A stretch of DNA of 11,126 nt from Bifidobacterium breve (lineage in GTDB: Bacteria > Actinomycetota > Thermoleophilia > Miltoncostaeales > Miltoncostaeaceae). The stretch covers positions 1 to 11,126 of the forward strand of contig CAMCOB010000039.1 of the NCBI GenBank assembly GCA_945876305.1, written 5' to 3'. Below are positions 1-6,833 of this stretch, one piece after another. The first letter of the stretch is position 1; each line of letters opens with the position of its first letter. Made by a program: the position numbers and the translations under genes. A model generated the notes under the pieces. It saw nothing but the letters and a program-made list of their open reading frames with translations. It was not told the DNA's origin and did no database searches.

Positions 1-1358
1 TGGTTCCAACCATCAGCCAGGCCGCTCCTGCGAAACTTGCCACCGGGTCATCTGTGCAATACCCGGCAGGACCGGGTTCCCCAACCGGGTCGCTCGTGGT
101 GGGTCCGGACGGAAACCTCTGGTACCCGTACCTGTCATCAGGCACAGCGGGCGCAAGCGCCGGTATCAGCTCGCTGTCACCCAGCACGGGGAAGGTGTTG
201 CAGTCGTTCCCCTTTTCCGCCACGTCGTTCCCACCTCCCTACCTCAGCCCCTCCGAACTCATCGCCGGACCCGATGGAAACCTCTGGTTTCTTCAGGACG
301 AGGGGCCCAACGGTGCGGGCCTAGTGGCCCGGATGACACTGGGAGGCACCGTCACCACCTTCGCGCTCCCCGCCGGCCCACAGCCCACGAGCCTTGTGAG
401 TGGACCGGACGGCAACCTCTGGGCGGGCTTCGATGGCGGCACGTCGGTGGCCCGCATCACCCCTGAGGGGGTCATCACCATGGTTCCCGCACCCGACGGG
501 GCCTTCGCGCCAAGTGCACTCATCGTGGGAACCGATGGCAACCTCTGGTTCACCACGTCGGGCGCAACTGGCGCCATGGTCGGCACCATGACCACCGCCG
601 GATCGGGGAGCGTGTTCCCGGTACCGGGGGGATCCCCAAACTCACTCTGGACCGTCGTCGGGGCACTCGGCAACGGCCCGGACGGCAACGTGTGGGCCGT
701 TGTTGGGCGCACCGACCCCGCTGGAATGCAGGTGGGCTCCCCCACAGCGTTGTCCATCTCCCCGCTGGGCATCATGACCGTCGTCGCCACCGCGCCAACC
801 TTCAACTGCTGGACTGCTCTGTCGGCATGCACTCTCATCACCGGGCCAGACGGCCGCGCCTGGTTTACAGGCGGGGGTGGCGTCATCCGGGCGGGCACAA
901 ATGGCCTCGTGAGTGCCTTCGCTGCACCGATTGCGGGTGGCACCGCGACTGGGAGGGATTTGGTGAGCGGCCCCGATCGCAACATCTGGTTCGCGAGCGG
1001 CAACTGGGGCACGATCGGCCGCATGGCCACCGGCTCCGGAACCGCCATTCCCGTGCCATCGAAGACGGTGCTCGGATGTTGTTCAACCGGCCCGGCGGTG
1101 CCGGGTTCCGTGACCAGGGGCAAGAAGGTGGCGCTCACGTTCCTGCCGGGCGCATCTGCCAGCGGCAAGACTCTGGTGACCCTGACCCGCGGAAGCACGG
1201 TCTTCAAGATCTGGTCGGGATCGGTGACACCAGGAGCAGCGAAGTCCGTCAGCGCGACGGTTCCGAAGTCATTTCCCAAAGGCAAGGCCACCATGCTGGT
1301 GCAGCCGCCGAAGGCCGCGGGCAAGGCGAGCGTGCAGGTGACCGTCTGGGGCAACTGA
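1..1358 (+). CDS. Vgb-like beta-propeller secreted protein (5' partial)
   Basis: The reading frame is open from base 3, and the residues before the first possible GTG (base 54) look like the end of an export signal (an AAPA stretch). The true start therefore lies upstream of the window. The protein has about seven blades of roughly 45 residues, each carrying a variant of GPDGNLWF (coded near bases 105, 267, 405, 528, 675, 846 and 969). This is the hallmark of the streptogramin B lyase (Vgb)-like and NHL-like propeller superfamily. About 95 C-terminal residues, rich in Lys, Ser, Thr and Val, look like a beta-sandwich (Ig-like) domain. No LPxTG anchor or transmembrane tail is visible, so it is probably secreted. 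Most such proteins in environmental bacteria have no known substrate, and I cannot place the Vgb catalytic residues here, so lyase activity should not be assumed. It converges with the heliorhodopsin gene, with a 35-nt gap. Confidence 0.85.
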   Translation, partial: VPTISQAAPAKLATGSSVQYPAGPGSPTGSLVVGPDGNLWYPYLSSGTAGASAGISSLSPSTGKVLQSFPFSATSFPPPYLSPSELIAGPDGNLWFLQDEGPNGAGLVARMTLGGTVTTFALPAGPQPTSLVSGPDGNLWAGFDGGTSVARITPEGVITMVPAPDGAFAPSALIVGTDGNLWFTTSGATGAMVGTMTTAGSGSVFPVPGGSPNSLWTVVGALGNGPDGNVWAVVGRTDPAGMQVGSPTALSISPLGIMTVVATAPTFNCWTALSACTLITGPDGRAWFTGGGGVIRAGTNGLVSAFAAPIAGGTATGRDLVSGPDRNIWFASGNWGTIGRMATGSGTAIPVPSKTVLGCCSTGPAVPGSVTRGKKVALTFLPGASASGKTLVTLTRGSTVFKIWSGSVTPGAAKSVSATVPKSFPKGKATMLVQPPKAAGKASVQVTVWGN

Positions 1359-1393
1359 GTGGCGGGGGGCGGCTGGATGCACCCCGGGCGGAT

Positions 1394-2158
1394 TCAGCCC
1401 GAGAGGGCCGAGGCGAACACCTGCCATGCCAGCAGCGACTTGGCCACGAGCGACAGCACCAGGTAGGCCCGCTCGCTCGACACCACCGAGGCAAAGCGAC
1501 CCTTACGGGCGTAGTGCGCCCACATGTTGAGGGCAAACGAGAAGAAGAGAACGAGCAGCGAGAAGTAGATGCCGTAGACGAAGCCCGGCACACCGTTCTC
1601 CATCTGAGTTCGCACAAGAACAACCCCGACGGCGATCCACGGGAAGGCGCCGACGACGCAGCCATAGATGAAGGGGCGCCAGTCCACGCGCTCGGTACCC
1701 ACCGGGTTGCGCTGCTCCATGGCGAGGCCGAACAGGATCATCGCGGCGTTGGCGCCAAAGATGGCGATGAGCGCCGAGAGGTCGGCCACCCCGGTGATCA
1801 TCGCGATGAGCACCATCATCAGCGAGGCGCTCACCGAGTACTCCCACCACCGGAACGGATTGGTACCCCGCTCGAGGTTGCGGATGTACCGGGCGTTGGT
1901 GCCCGGCAGCGCGCAGATCAGATGATCAAGCGCCGCGAGGAACAGAAAGATGGCCACGAAGGTCGCCAGTGGCAGTTCCCACACCGGCTCGAAGCCGCCG
2001 ATCGGGCTGCCGGGCGGCCCCGACATGAAGGGGATGATCACCGGCAGGGTGAAGGCGGTGGCCAGCGCCAGAATGGCAATGCCCTGTGCCGCGTGGAGCA
2101 CCACCAGCCAGATGTTCCATCGCCGCAGTGAATGGGTGTCGTGTTCGGTAATGGTCAT
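1394..2158 (-). CDS. heliorhodopsin
   Basis: This 254-residue seven-helix membrane protein is a retinal-binding photoreceptor-like rhodopsin of the heliorhodopsin family. That family sits in the membrane inverted relative to type 1 rhodopsins and has no established pump activity. Visible hallmarks are the TM7 stretch SLVAKSLLAW with the retinal-linking Lys at K240, the TM3 stretch RWWEYS with the Schiff-base counterion Glu at E106, and two conserved histidines, H22 in TM1 and H79 in TM2. The PGFVYGI motif (191-197) and ERAY (229-232) are also family signatures. Length matches the family (about 250). The ATG at 2158 was chosen because the protein then begins with a short polar cytoplasmic tail before TM1; a longer frame would run into the tRNA. 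The start is only 7 nt from the tRNA-Cys 3' end, with no room for an SD site. No retinal or carotenoid biosynthesis gene is in the window. Family assignment is confident; the physiological role is unknown. Confidence 0.95.
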   Translation of the reverse strand: MTITEHDTHSLRRWNIWLVVLHAAQGIAILALATAFTLPVIIPFMSGPPGSPIGGFEPVWELPLATFVAIFLFLAALDHLICALPGTNARYIRNLERGTNPFRWWEYSVSASLMMVLIAMITGVADLSALIAIFGANAAMILFGLAMEQRNPVGTERVDWRPFIYGCVVGAFPWIAVGVVLVRTQMENGVPGFVYGIYFSLLVLFFSFALNMWAHYARKGRFASVVSSERAYLVLSLVAKSLLAWQVFASALSG

Positions 2159-2165
2159 AACGAAA

Positions 2166-2236
2166 GGCGACCGTGGGAGTCGAACCCACTCATGTCGGTT
2201 TTGCAGACCGATGCGTTCCCAGTTCGCCAGGTCGCC
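2166..2236 (-). tRNA. tRNA-Cys (anticodon GCA)
   Basis: Read on the minus strand, this 71-nt segment folds as a cloverleaf. It has a perfect 7-bp acceptor stem (GGCGACC with GGTCGCC), a 3-bp D stem (GCG/CGC), an anticodon stem TCGGT/ACCGA around the loop CTGCAAA, and a T arm GTGGG-TTCGACT-CCCAC. The anticodon is GCA, giving cysteine. The CCA end is not encoded; TTTCG follows. It has a candidate -10 box upstream and is followed after 7 nt by the heliorhodopsin start codon, so the two are probably on one primary transcript. Confidence 0.96.
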
Positions 2237-2249
2237 GAGGCGGACCCGC

Positions 2250-2255
2250 ACACTA
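2250..2255 (-). promoter_or_regulatory. candidate -10 box for tRNA-Cys/heliorhodopsin
   Basis: TAGTGT on the minus strand fits the actinobacterial TANNNT -10 pattern. It lies 13 nt before the first tRNA-Cys base, which would leave a short 5' leader for RNase P to remove. No clear -35 is seen. Confidence 0.4.
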
Positions 2256-2293
2256 GGACACGAAGCGCCCTGCATGCCACCTGTCGCGCCCAG

Positions 2294-2299
2294 TAAGGT
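2294..2299 (+). promoter_or_regulatory. candidate -10 box, leaderless start of YcnI-like gene
   Basis: TAAGGT fits TANNNT and ends 8 nt before the ATG at 2308, so transcription would begin at or next to the start codon. The AAGG inside it could instead be read as a weak SD site, so the two readings compete. Confidence 0.4.
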
Positions 2300-2307
2300 C
2301 TCACTCC

Positions 2308-2817
2308 ATGCATCGACCTCCCCGTTCCCTGCCCGTCATCGCCCTTGCACTGACGGCCGTCCTTGCATGCTCGGCCACTGCAATGGGGCACGCAGTCGTG
2401 ACGCTCGGGGGCAAGACGGCCAAGGCGGGTGGTTCAGGCATCCTTTCGCTGAAGATCGAGCACGGCTGCAGCGGCGGATTGGCCACCAATCGTGTGGTGG
2501 CCTGGTTCTCATCAGATTGGCGGTCGATCCGCCCCACGGGTCCGGCCGGATGGACCCCCACGATTGCGCATACGGCGGGCGGGGACTGGACGGTCACCTG
2601 GGCCGCGGTTGGCGACCCCACCCCATTCGCACAACCATTCACGCTCACCATGCGCGTGGGCTGGCCCCGCAACCCGCGCATCTACACGGTGCCCACCCTG
2701 CAGTTCTGCGGGGCCGCGGGCATGGCGTGGACCGACCCCTATACGGGGCCGGCAGATGCCCGTCACCAGTCGCCCGTCAACTTCCCCGTACCGCGCATTC
2801 GCGTCAGCCTGAAATAG
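2308..2817 (+). CDS. secreted YcnI/DUF1775-like protein
   Basis: This 169-residue exported protein resembles the YcnI/DUF1775 family, some members of which bind Cu(II) and are linked to copper handling. After a hydrophobic signal segment (residues 8-26) the mature region starts near MGHAVVTL. In known YcnI proteins a His exposed at the mature N terminus is a copper ligand, and H28 is the candidate here. The family-like pattern continues with IEHGCSG (50-56), W82, the strand DWTVTW (93-98) and a C-terminal FCG. C54 and C134 could form a disulfide. The C-terminal membrane anchor of some relatives is absent. A weak lipobox-like VLAC (18-21) leaves open lipoprotein processing, which would bury H28 inside the mature chain. 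It is divergent from tRNA-Cys. The family call is moderately sure; copper binding is inferred. Confidence 0.78.
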   Translation: MHRPPRSLPVIALALTAVLACSATAMGHAVVTLGGKTAKAGGSGILSLKIEHGCSGGLATNRVVAWFSSDWRSIRPTGPAGWTPTIAHTAGGDWTVTWAAVGDPTPFAQPFTLTMRVGWPRNPRIYTVPTLQFCGAAGMAWTDPYTGPADARHQSPVNFPVPRIRVSLK

Positions 2818-2831
2818 GCACTGAAAACGAC

Positions 2832-2855
2832 GAAGCCCCGCCGGAGCGGGGCTTC
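2832..2855. terminator. bidirectional hairpin terminator
   Basis: A perfect 9-bp stem (GAAGCCCCG at 2832-2840 with CGGGGCTTC at 2847-2855) surrounds a 6-nt loop. It lies between the converging YcnI-like gene and tRNA-Gly. The minus-strand side is followed by TCGTTTTC, so it looks best as the terminator of tRNA-Gly, and it can also stop the plus-strand gene. Confidence 0.8.
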
Positions 2856-2862
2856 TCGAGGA

Positions 2863-2935
2863 GCGGGTGAAGGGACTCGAACCCTCGACCTTCTGCATGG
2901 CAAGCAGACGCTCTAGCCAACTGAGCTACACCCGC
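2863..2935 (-). tRNA. tRNA-Gly (anticodon GCC)
   Basis: Read on the minus strand, this 73-nt segment has acceptor stem GCGGGTG/CACCCGC, D stem GCTC/GAGC, anticodon stem TCTGC/GCAGA around TTGCCAT, and a T arm GAGGG-TTCGAGT-CCCTT with one G-T pair. The anticodon GCC specifies glycine. CCA is not encoded. It lies directly downstream of the Nif3 family gene and upstream of a hairpin terminator. Confidence 0.97.
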
Positions 2936-2946
2936 GAGGCTGGGGA

Positions 2947-2952
2947 AGATTA
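2947..2952 (-). promoter_or_regulatory. candidate extended -10 box of tRNA-Gly
   Basis: TAATCT, preceded by TGC (an extended -10), lies 11 nt before the first tRNA-Gly base on the minus strand. Its first three bases are the TAA stop codon of the Nif3 family gene, so the promoter is built into the end of that gene. Confidence 0.45.
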
Positions 2953-3750
2953 GCAGGCCGCACACCATGGGTCGGTGTCCACCGACGACGCCATCACCTG
3001 CACCCCGGTGGTGCTGAGCGCGGCCGCGAGCAGGGGCGTCCACATGCGAAGCACGTGGCCCTCCACCGCGCCATGGGGCACATTCACGAGGCCCATCCCC
3101 TCAGCAGCGTCGAAGTCGTGGTACTTCAGGTCACCGGTCACGTAGGCCTGAGCCCCGCAATCGCGTGCGGCGTCAATGAGCGATCCACCGGACCCGGTAC
3201 AGATGGCAATGCGGTGCACCGGCATGTCCGGATCGCCGGCAAGGCCGAGGTTGGCCGTGCGCGGGCAGAACTCCCGCACCGCCATGGCAGCAAGCGCCCC
3301 GAGCGTTGTCGTCGGGACCTCGCCCACCCGGCCAAGCCCCAGCGCCGGGTCGCGGGGTGATGGGACCAATGGCGTGGTACCCGTCATTCCGAGCACGTGG
3401 GCCATCAGGTCGTTGAGGCCGCCGCGGGCGGAATCAAGGTTGGTATGCGCGGCGATGATTGCCACTCGCTCTTCGGCGGCACGTAGTACCAGGCGCCCCA
3501 TCGTGCGGGCATCGCTCACTGCGGAGAGCGCGGGGAAGATGGGTGGGTGGTGCACGAGGATCGCCTGTGCCCCACGCTCGCGCGCCTCGTCCAGTACCGC
3601 CGCGCGCAGGTCGAGTGCCACCAGCACCGTGGTGACCTCGCGGCCCCGACGCCCCACCATGAGGCCCACGTTGTCCCAGGGCTCAGCCAGCGCGAACGGC
3701 GCGAGGGCGTCGACTGCGGTGAGCAGGCCACCAACGTCGATGGCTGCCAT
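2950..3750 (-). CDS. Nif3-like dinuclear metal center protein
   Basis: This 266-residue member of the Nif3/YqfO (GTP cyclohydrolase 1 type 2-like, DUF34) family belongs to a group of conserved toroidal proteins with a dinuclear metal site and unclear physiological function. Family motifs appear in order: WDNVGLMVG (25-33), LVHHPP with H67 and H68, AHTNLD with D106, GSGGSL (186-191), TGDLKYHDFDA (205-215), and a C-terminal HxxxE (H226, E230) completing the metal ligands. The usual GH before that last motif is replaced by PH, a mild variation. The ATG at 3750 was chosen because it follows the TAG stop of the upstream small membrane protein by 2 nt; the frame stays open further upstream only as a shadow. 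It is the third gene of a minus-strand operon. The tRNA-Gly promoter overlaps its stop codon. Confidence 0.92.
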   Translation of the reverse strand: MAAIDVGGLLTAVDALAPFALAEPWDNVGLMVGRRGREVTTVLVALDLRAAVLDEARERGAQAILVHHPPIFPALSAVSDARTMGRLVLRAAEERVAIIAAHTNLDSARGGLNDLMAHVLGMTGTTPLVPSPRDPALGLGRVGEVPTTTLGALAAMAVREFCPRTANLGLAGDPDMPVHRIAICTGSGGSLIDAARDCGAQAYVTGDLKYHDFDAAEGMGLVNVPHGAVEGHVLRMWTPLLAAALSTTGVQVMASSVDTDPWCAAC

Positions 3751-3752
3751 GT

Positions 3753-4034
3753 CTAGGGGCCTGCCTTTGGAAAACGCTTCATCAGCACCACGGCGTCGCC
3801 CGCTGCCGCCAGTCCGAGAACTGAGAGCAGTACCAAGGCCGTAGTGGTGAGCGTTGCCTGCTGGTCGAGAATGACGCCGATGATGAGCGCACCCGCAAAC
3901 CACACCAGTGCCCGCCCGTAGCGGCCCGTGTACACGTGGCCGAGGCCGGGGATGAGAATGCTGAGAATCACCGTGACAATGATCGACCGGCCCGCAGGCC
4001 GACGCGGGGCGGATTGAGGCGGGCCGGGGCTCAT
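3753..4034 (-). CDS. small TM2-like membrane protein
   Basis: This 93-residue protein has a Pro/Arg-rich cytoplasmic-looking N terminus (1-16), a first membrane segment (about 17-32) running into PGLGHVYTGRYGRA (29-42), and further hydrophobic segments (about 43-57 and 62-85). The PGLGxxYxGR turn is typical of TM2-like and related small membrane proteins, whose function is generally unknown. The start ATG overlaps the upstream gene's TGA (ATGA, 4031-4034), showing translational coupling. Two nucleotides separate its stop from the Nif3 family ATG. Its role in the operon cannot be told from the sequence. Confidence 0.8.
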   Translation of the reverse strand: MSPGPPQSAPRRPAGRSIIVTVILSILIPGLGHVYTGRYGRALVWFAGALIIGVILDQQATLTTTALVLLSVLGLAAAGDAVVLMKRFPKAGP

Positions 4035-4780
4035 GCGGTAATCGTCCGGCTCTCACGGGCCCACTCCACGGGGCCGCCGAACACGGCTTGCGCCTGTGCC
4101 ACGGATGCCTCACGGTCGATACCCGGGTAGCCATGCACGAGCACCAGGCGACCGGCCTCTGCACGTCGGGCGATCTCCCCTGCTGCGGCTGCGTTGAGGT
4201 GGGGCACTCCCTCCACGAGGTCGCCCGTGCCCCACGAGCACTCCAGTAGCAGCACGTCGGTGCCGCGCGCCAGATCGGACAGGGCGTCGTTTGGAGCGCA
4301 GTCGGCGCCGTAGGTGATGGACCGTCCGGCGTGATCCACCCGCATGGCATGCGTGGGTGGCAGGTGGGGAACCTCTGCGTGAGCGATGACCAGATCACCC
4401 ACCAGCAGGGTGCCCTCGCCACGCGGGATCTCGTGGAATGTGATGCCAGCCCAACTCTCGCCCCCGGCGATGGAATCCAGGCGATCGCGAAGCCCCGCAG
4501 GCCCGTGCACCTCGAGGGCGTGCCCGATACCGGGGCCATGCGCCATGTACACCCGAAGCGCCAGCAGATCGCTCAGATGATCCGGATGGAGATGGCTGAT
4601 GAGCACGGCGCCGAGGTCGACCGGATCCATCACGCCGGTAAGCCGGTTGAACGTGCCCGAGCCCATATCGAGTACTACCGATGACTCACCAGCCCGCACG
4701 AGATACGAACTCTGGGCCTGATCGGGGTCGCCGAATGCCGCTCCCGCCCCGAGGGGAATGATCTCGAGCCCGTCGATCAC
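4031..4780 (-). CDS. RNase Z-like MBL-fold metallohydrolase
   Basis: This 249-residue metallo-beta-lactamase fold protein is closest in motif layout to the ElaC/RNase Z-like group, which includes tRNA 3' endonucleases and cyclic-nucleotide phosphodiesterases. The dinuclear zinc ligands are visible: HLHPDH (H63, H65, D67, H68), H139 in VPHL, D160 in YGAD, and H216 in LVHGYPG. An additional H194 (HLNAAAAGEIA) matches the catalytic His region of RNase Z-like enzymes. No long flexible arm for tRNA binding is evident, so a role in tRNA maturation is not shown; a phosphodiesterase is equally possible. The start is GTG at 4780, which gives the usual short first beta strand (LEIIPLGAGAAF). It is the first gene of a three-gene operon and divergent from the lipoprotein gene, with a 49-nt gap. 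Confidence 0.88.
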   Translation of the reverse strand: MIDGLEIIPLGAGAAFGDPDQAQSSYLVRAGESSVVLDMGSGTFNRLTGVMDPVDLGAVLISHLHPDHLSDLLALRVYMAHGPGIGHALEVHGPAGLRDRLDSIAGGESWAGITFHEIPRGEGTLLVGDLVIAHAEVPHLPPTHAMRVDHAGRSITYGADCAPNDALSDLARGTDVLLLECSWGTGDLVEGVPHLNAAAAGEIARRAEAGRLVLVHGYPGIDREASVAQAQAVFGGPVEWARESRTITA

Positions 4781-4813
4781 GGGCGGTCGGCGGCGGTCGT
4801 CGGCACGCGGCTC

Positions 4814-4819
4814 ATGCTA
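4814..4819 (-). promoter_or_regulatory. candidate -10 box for MBL/TM2/Nif3 operon
   Basis: TAGCAT on the minus strand fits TANNNT. It would give a leader of roughly 27 nt before the GTG at 4780. It shares bases with a plus-strand -10 candidate. No -35 was recognised, so support is weak. Confidence 0.25.
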
Positions 4820-4823
4820 TACC
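4818..4823 (+). promoter_or_regulatory. candidate extended -10 box of lipoprotein operon
   Basis: TATACC preceded by TGC resembles an extended -10, although its last base departs from TANNNT. It ends 6 nt before the ATG at 4830 and no SD lies between, which suggests a leaderless or near-leaderless message. Confidence 0.35.
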
Positions 4824-4829
4824 GGCTCC

Positions 4830-5690
4830 ATGAGACGCCCTCGCCTGCTCCTGATCCCCGCCGCTGGCCTTGCCGCGCTGACGCTGGTGGGATGCGGGGA
4901 TTCGTCGTCGCCCCAGGCATCCGCTGATGGGCGCAGTGCCACGCAGATCCTCAGCGACGCGTCGGCGAAGACCGCTGCACAGGAGTCGTTCCGGGTTGCC
5001 CTCACCGCAAAGCTCGATGCCGACGTGGCCGAGGGCGCGGGTGGGCAGGTGGGCGCAGCGTTGTCGCAGCCGCTGGACATCTCGGGCGAGGGCACCGTGC
5101 GCAAACCCGGTGACGTCTCGTTTGACCTCTCCACCACCATCGCCAAGGCCCCCATCCAGTTGAACATCACCAAGGTGGGAGACCAGCTGTACATCTCGGT
5201 ACTCGGCCAGGCGCTCAAGCTGAATACGCCCAAAGGGTCGGTGAAGTCGGTGGACCCGATGGGTCTCCCCTCTGCCCTTGCGGGATGGATCTCCTCGCCG
5301 CAGGTGGTGGGGGATGAAGATCTGGCCGGCGTGCCGACGGTGCACATCAAGGGTGATGTGAATGCCGCGGCGCTTACCGACGACCTGAGCAACGCGGCCA
5401 AACGTCTTGGGGCCGGTGACGCCCTGAACAGCAAAACCCTGGCGCAGGCTGACAAGGCGCTGCAGCGCGGCACGGTGGACATCTGGGTGGGCACGCAGGA
5501 CGGCCTCATCCATGGGGCCGACGCCGACATCGCACTGAAGGGCAAGGTAGATGCCGTCGCGCAGGTGTCAGCGCTTGAGTTCACCATCTCCACCCGGTTC
5601 TCCGACTTTGGCACCACCACACCCATTGCGGCTCCCAAGGGCGCAAAGCCGCTGGACCTTGCCAACGTGACCGGCCTGCTCGGAGGCTGA
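4830..5690 (+). CDS. LppX/LprG-like lipoprotein
   Basis: This 286-residue lipoprotein has an Arg-rich N terminus, a hydrophobic core and the lipobox LVGC with the lipidated Cys at C22, followed by a Ser-rich linker. The rest has a pattern typical of the LppX/LprAFG family, which in mycobacteria binds and moves lipids or lipoglycans across the envelope: a leading helix (SATQILSDASAKT), alternating beta strands with sGEGTVRKPGDVSF-type turns, and VPTVHIKGDV near the middle. The ATG at 4830 is preferred over upstream in-frame starts because it gives a proper signal peptide and sits 6 nt after a -10-like box. The next gene follows 3 nt after its stop, so the two are cotranscribed. Family membership is likely; the ligand is unknown. 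Confidence 0.82.
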   Translation: MRRPRLLLIPAAGLAALTLVGCGDSSSPQASADGRSATQILSDASAKTAAQESFRVALTAKLDADVAEGAGGQVGAALSQPLDISGEGTVRKPGDVSFDLSTTIAKAPIQLNITKVGDQLYISVLGQALKLNTPKGSVKSVDPMGLPSALAGWISSPQVVGDEDLAGVPTVHIKGDVNAAALTDDLSNAAKRLGAGDALNSKTLAQADKALQRGTVDIWVGTQDGLIHGADADIALKGKVDAVAQVSALEFTISTRFSDFGTTTPIAAPKGAKPLDLANVTGLLGG

Positions 5691-5693
5691 CAA

Positions 5694-6833
5694 ATGCGCT
5701 TCGGTGCCTTTCTCGCCCCGTTCCACGATCCCCGTGAGAACCCGACGTTGGCGCTGGAACGTGACCTTGATCTGATCGTGCTGATGGACCGCCTGGGTCT
5801 GCACGAGGTGTGGGTGGGAGAGCACCACTCCACAGGGTGGGAGTACATCTCATCGCCCGAGATCTTTCTCGCAGTGGCCGCCGAGCGCACCCGGCATATT
5901 CGCCTCGGAACCGGTGCGGTGAGCCTGACCTACCACCACCCGCTGATGGTGGCCGACCGCATCGTGCTGCTCGACCACCTCACCCGGGGGCGCATCAACT
6001 TTGGCGTGGGGCCCGGGGGGCACCTGTCTGATGCCGCCATGTTGGGCGTGCCGTCGTCGGAGATCCGCGACCGCATGGAGCAGTCGCTCGAGGCCATCCT
6101 GCATCTGCTCACCTCCACCGAACCGCTCACCGCGAGCGGTCCGGGGTGGGAACTGCACGACGCCGTGCTGCAACTGCGCCCGTATCAGCAGCCATATCCG
6201 CCGCTGGCCATTCCCAGCCTCGAATCGCCGTTTGGCATGGCCCTCGCAGGCCGCCTGGGTGCCGCACCGATCTCCCTTTTCTTCGGTGCGTCCGATCTGG
6301 CCGCCCAATGGGCCATCACCGAGGATGCCGCCGCGCGCTCCGGGCGTACAGCCAATCGCGATGACTGGCGCGTGGTGGTGCCCGTGCATCTTGCACAGAC
6401 CCGTGAGCAGGCCATTGAAGAGGTGCGCACCGGTGGTGGGGAGTGGATGTTTGAGTACGTGCAGGCGCTCACCGGCCGCCCTGCCCCGGTACCCGGCCCA
6501 AAAAACAAGACCGTTGACCAGATGGTGGAGGTCGGATCGTGGGTAATCGGAACCCCCGATGACCTGGTGGAGTTCGTCGAGCAACTGCAGGAGCGGGCGG
6601 GTGGGTTCGGCACGTTCCTCCTATGGGGCCACGAGTGGGCTGGACCCGAGGCCACCCGCCGGTCATACGACCTGTTCGCCCGTCATGTGATGCCGGCGCT
6701 GAACGGGTCGCGTGCGGGCCTTACGGCATCGGGTGACATGGCCCGCGCCAAAGCCACCGCGCTTCACAAGGAGCGGGTGATGGGCGTGGAGCGTGCGAGG
6801 GACAGGCACGCCCGCGAATCGGGCGGGAGCTAG
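5694..6833 (+). CDS. LLM-class flavin monooxygenase, limonene 1,2-monooxygenase-like
   Basis: This 379-residue protein belongs to the bacterial luciferase-like (LLM) superfamily of FMN or F420-dependent oxidoreductases. The N-terminal sequence MRFGAFLAPFH, with WVGEHHS (40-46), RLGTGAVSL, YHHPLMVADR and DHLTRGR, resembles limonene 1,2-monooxygenase (LimB) type proteins of actinobacteria, and length agrees. Many relatives act on substrates other than limonene, so the substrate is not assigned, and no flavin reductase partner is adjacent. A good SD (GGAGG at 5682-5686, 7 nt from the ATG) lies in the end of the preceding lipoprotein gene, whose stop is 3 nt away, so the pair forms an operon. The C-terminal tail after about residue 345 is charged and probably extended. 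The gene converges with the RpiB-like gene, the coding ends overlapping by 4 nt (6830-6833). Confidence 0.88.
   Translation: MRFGAFLAPFHDPRENPTLALERDLDLIVLMDRLGLHEVWVGEHHSTGWEYISSPEIFLAVAAERTRHIRLGTGAVSLTYHHPLMVADRIVLLDHLTRGRINFGVGPGGHLSDAAMLGVPSSEIRDRMEQSLEAILHLLTSTEPLTASGPGWELHDAVLQLRPYQQPYPPLAIPSLESPFGMALAGRLGAAPISLFFGASDLAAQWAITEDAAARSGRTANRDDWRVVVPVHLAQTREQAIEEVRTGGGEWMFEYVQALTGRPAPVPGPKNKTVDQMVEVGSWVIGTPDDLVEFVEQLQERAGGFGTFLLWGHEWAGPEATRRSYDLFARHVMPALNGSRAGLTASGDMARAKATALHKERVMGVERARDRHARESGGS

Noticed and set aside
293..1354. 353-codon minus-strand frame opposite the Vgb-like gene
   Set aside because: It is the antisense shadow of the propeller repeats; its periodic LPSGP segments are the complement of the GPDGN codons.
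1..1358. Streptogramin B lyase resistance gene
   Set aside because: The repeats only show a Vgb-like propeller. Export signals, the extra C-terminal domain and the lack of identifiable catalytic residues argue against antibiotic lyase function.
692..2131. 479-codon plus-strand open frame across the propeller 3' end and antisense to the heliorhodopsin
   Set aside because: It is charged, repetitive in His/Arg/Glu, has no recognisable domain, and is explained by GC-rich third-position bias on genes in other frames. The heliorhodopsin on the opposite strand is unmistakable.
3751..4539. Upstream extension of the Nif3 family frame to 4539
   Set aside because: It runs through the small membrane protein and MBL genes in another frame and has no family similarity; the ATG at 3750 fits the conserved N terminus.
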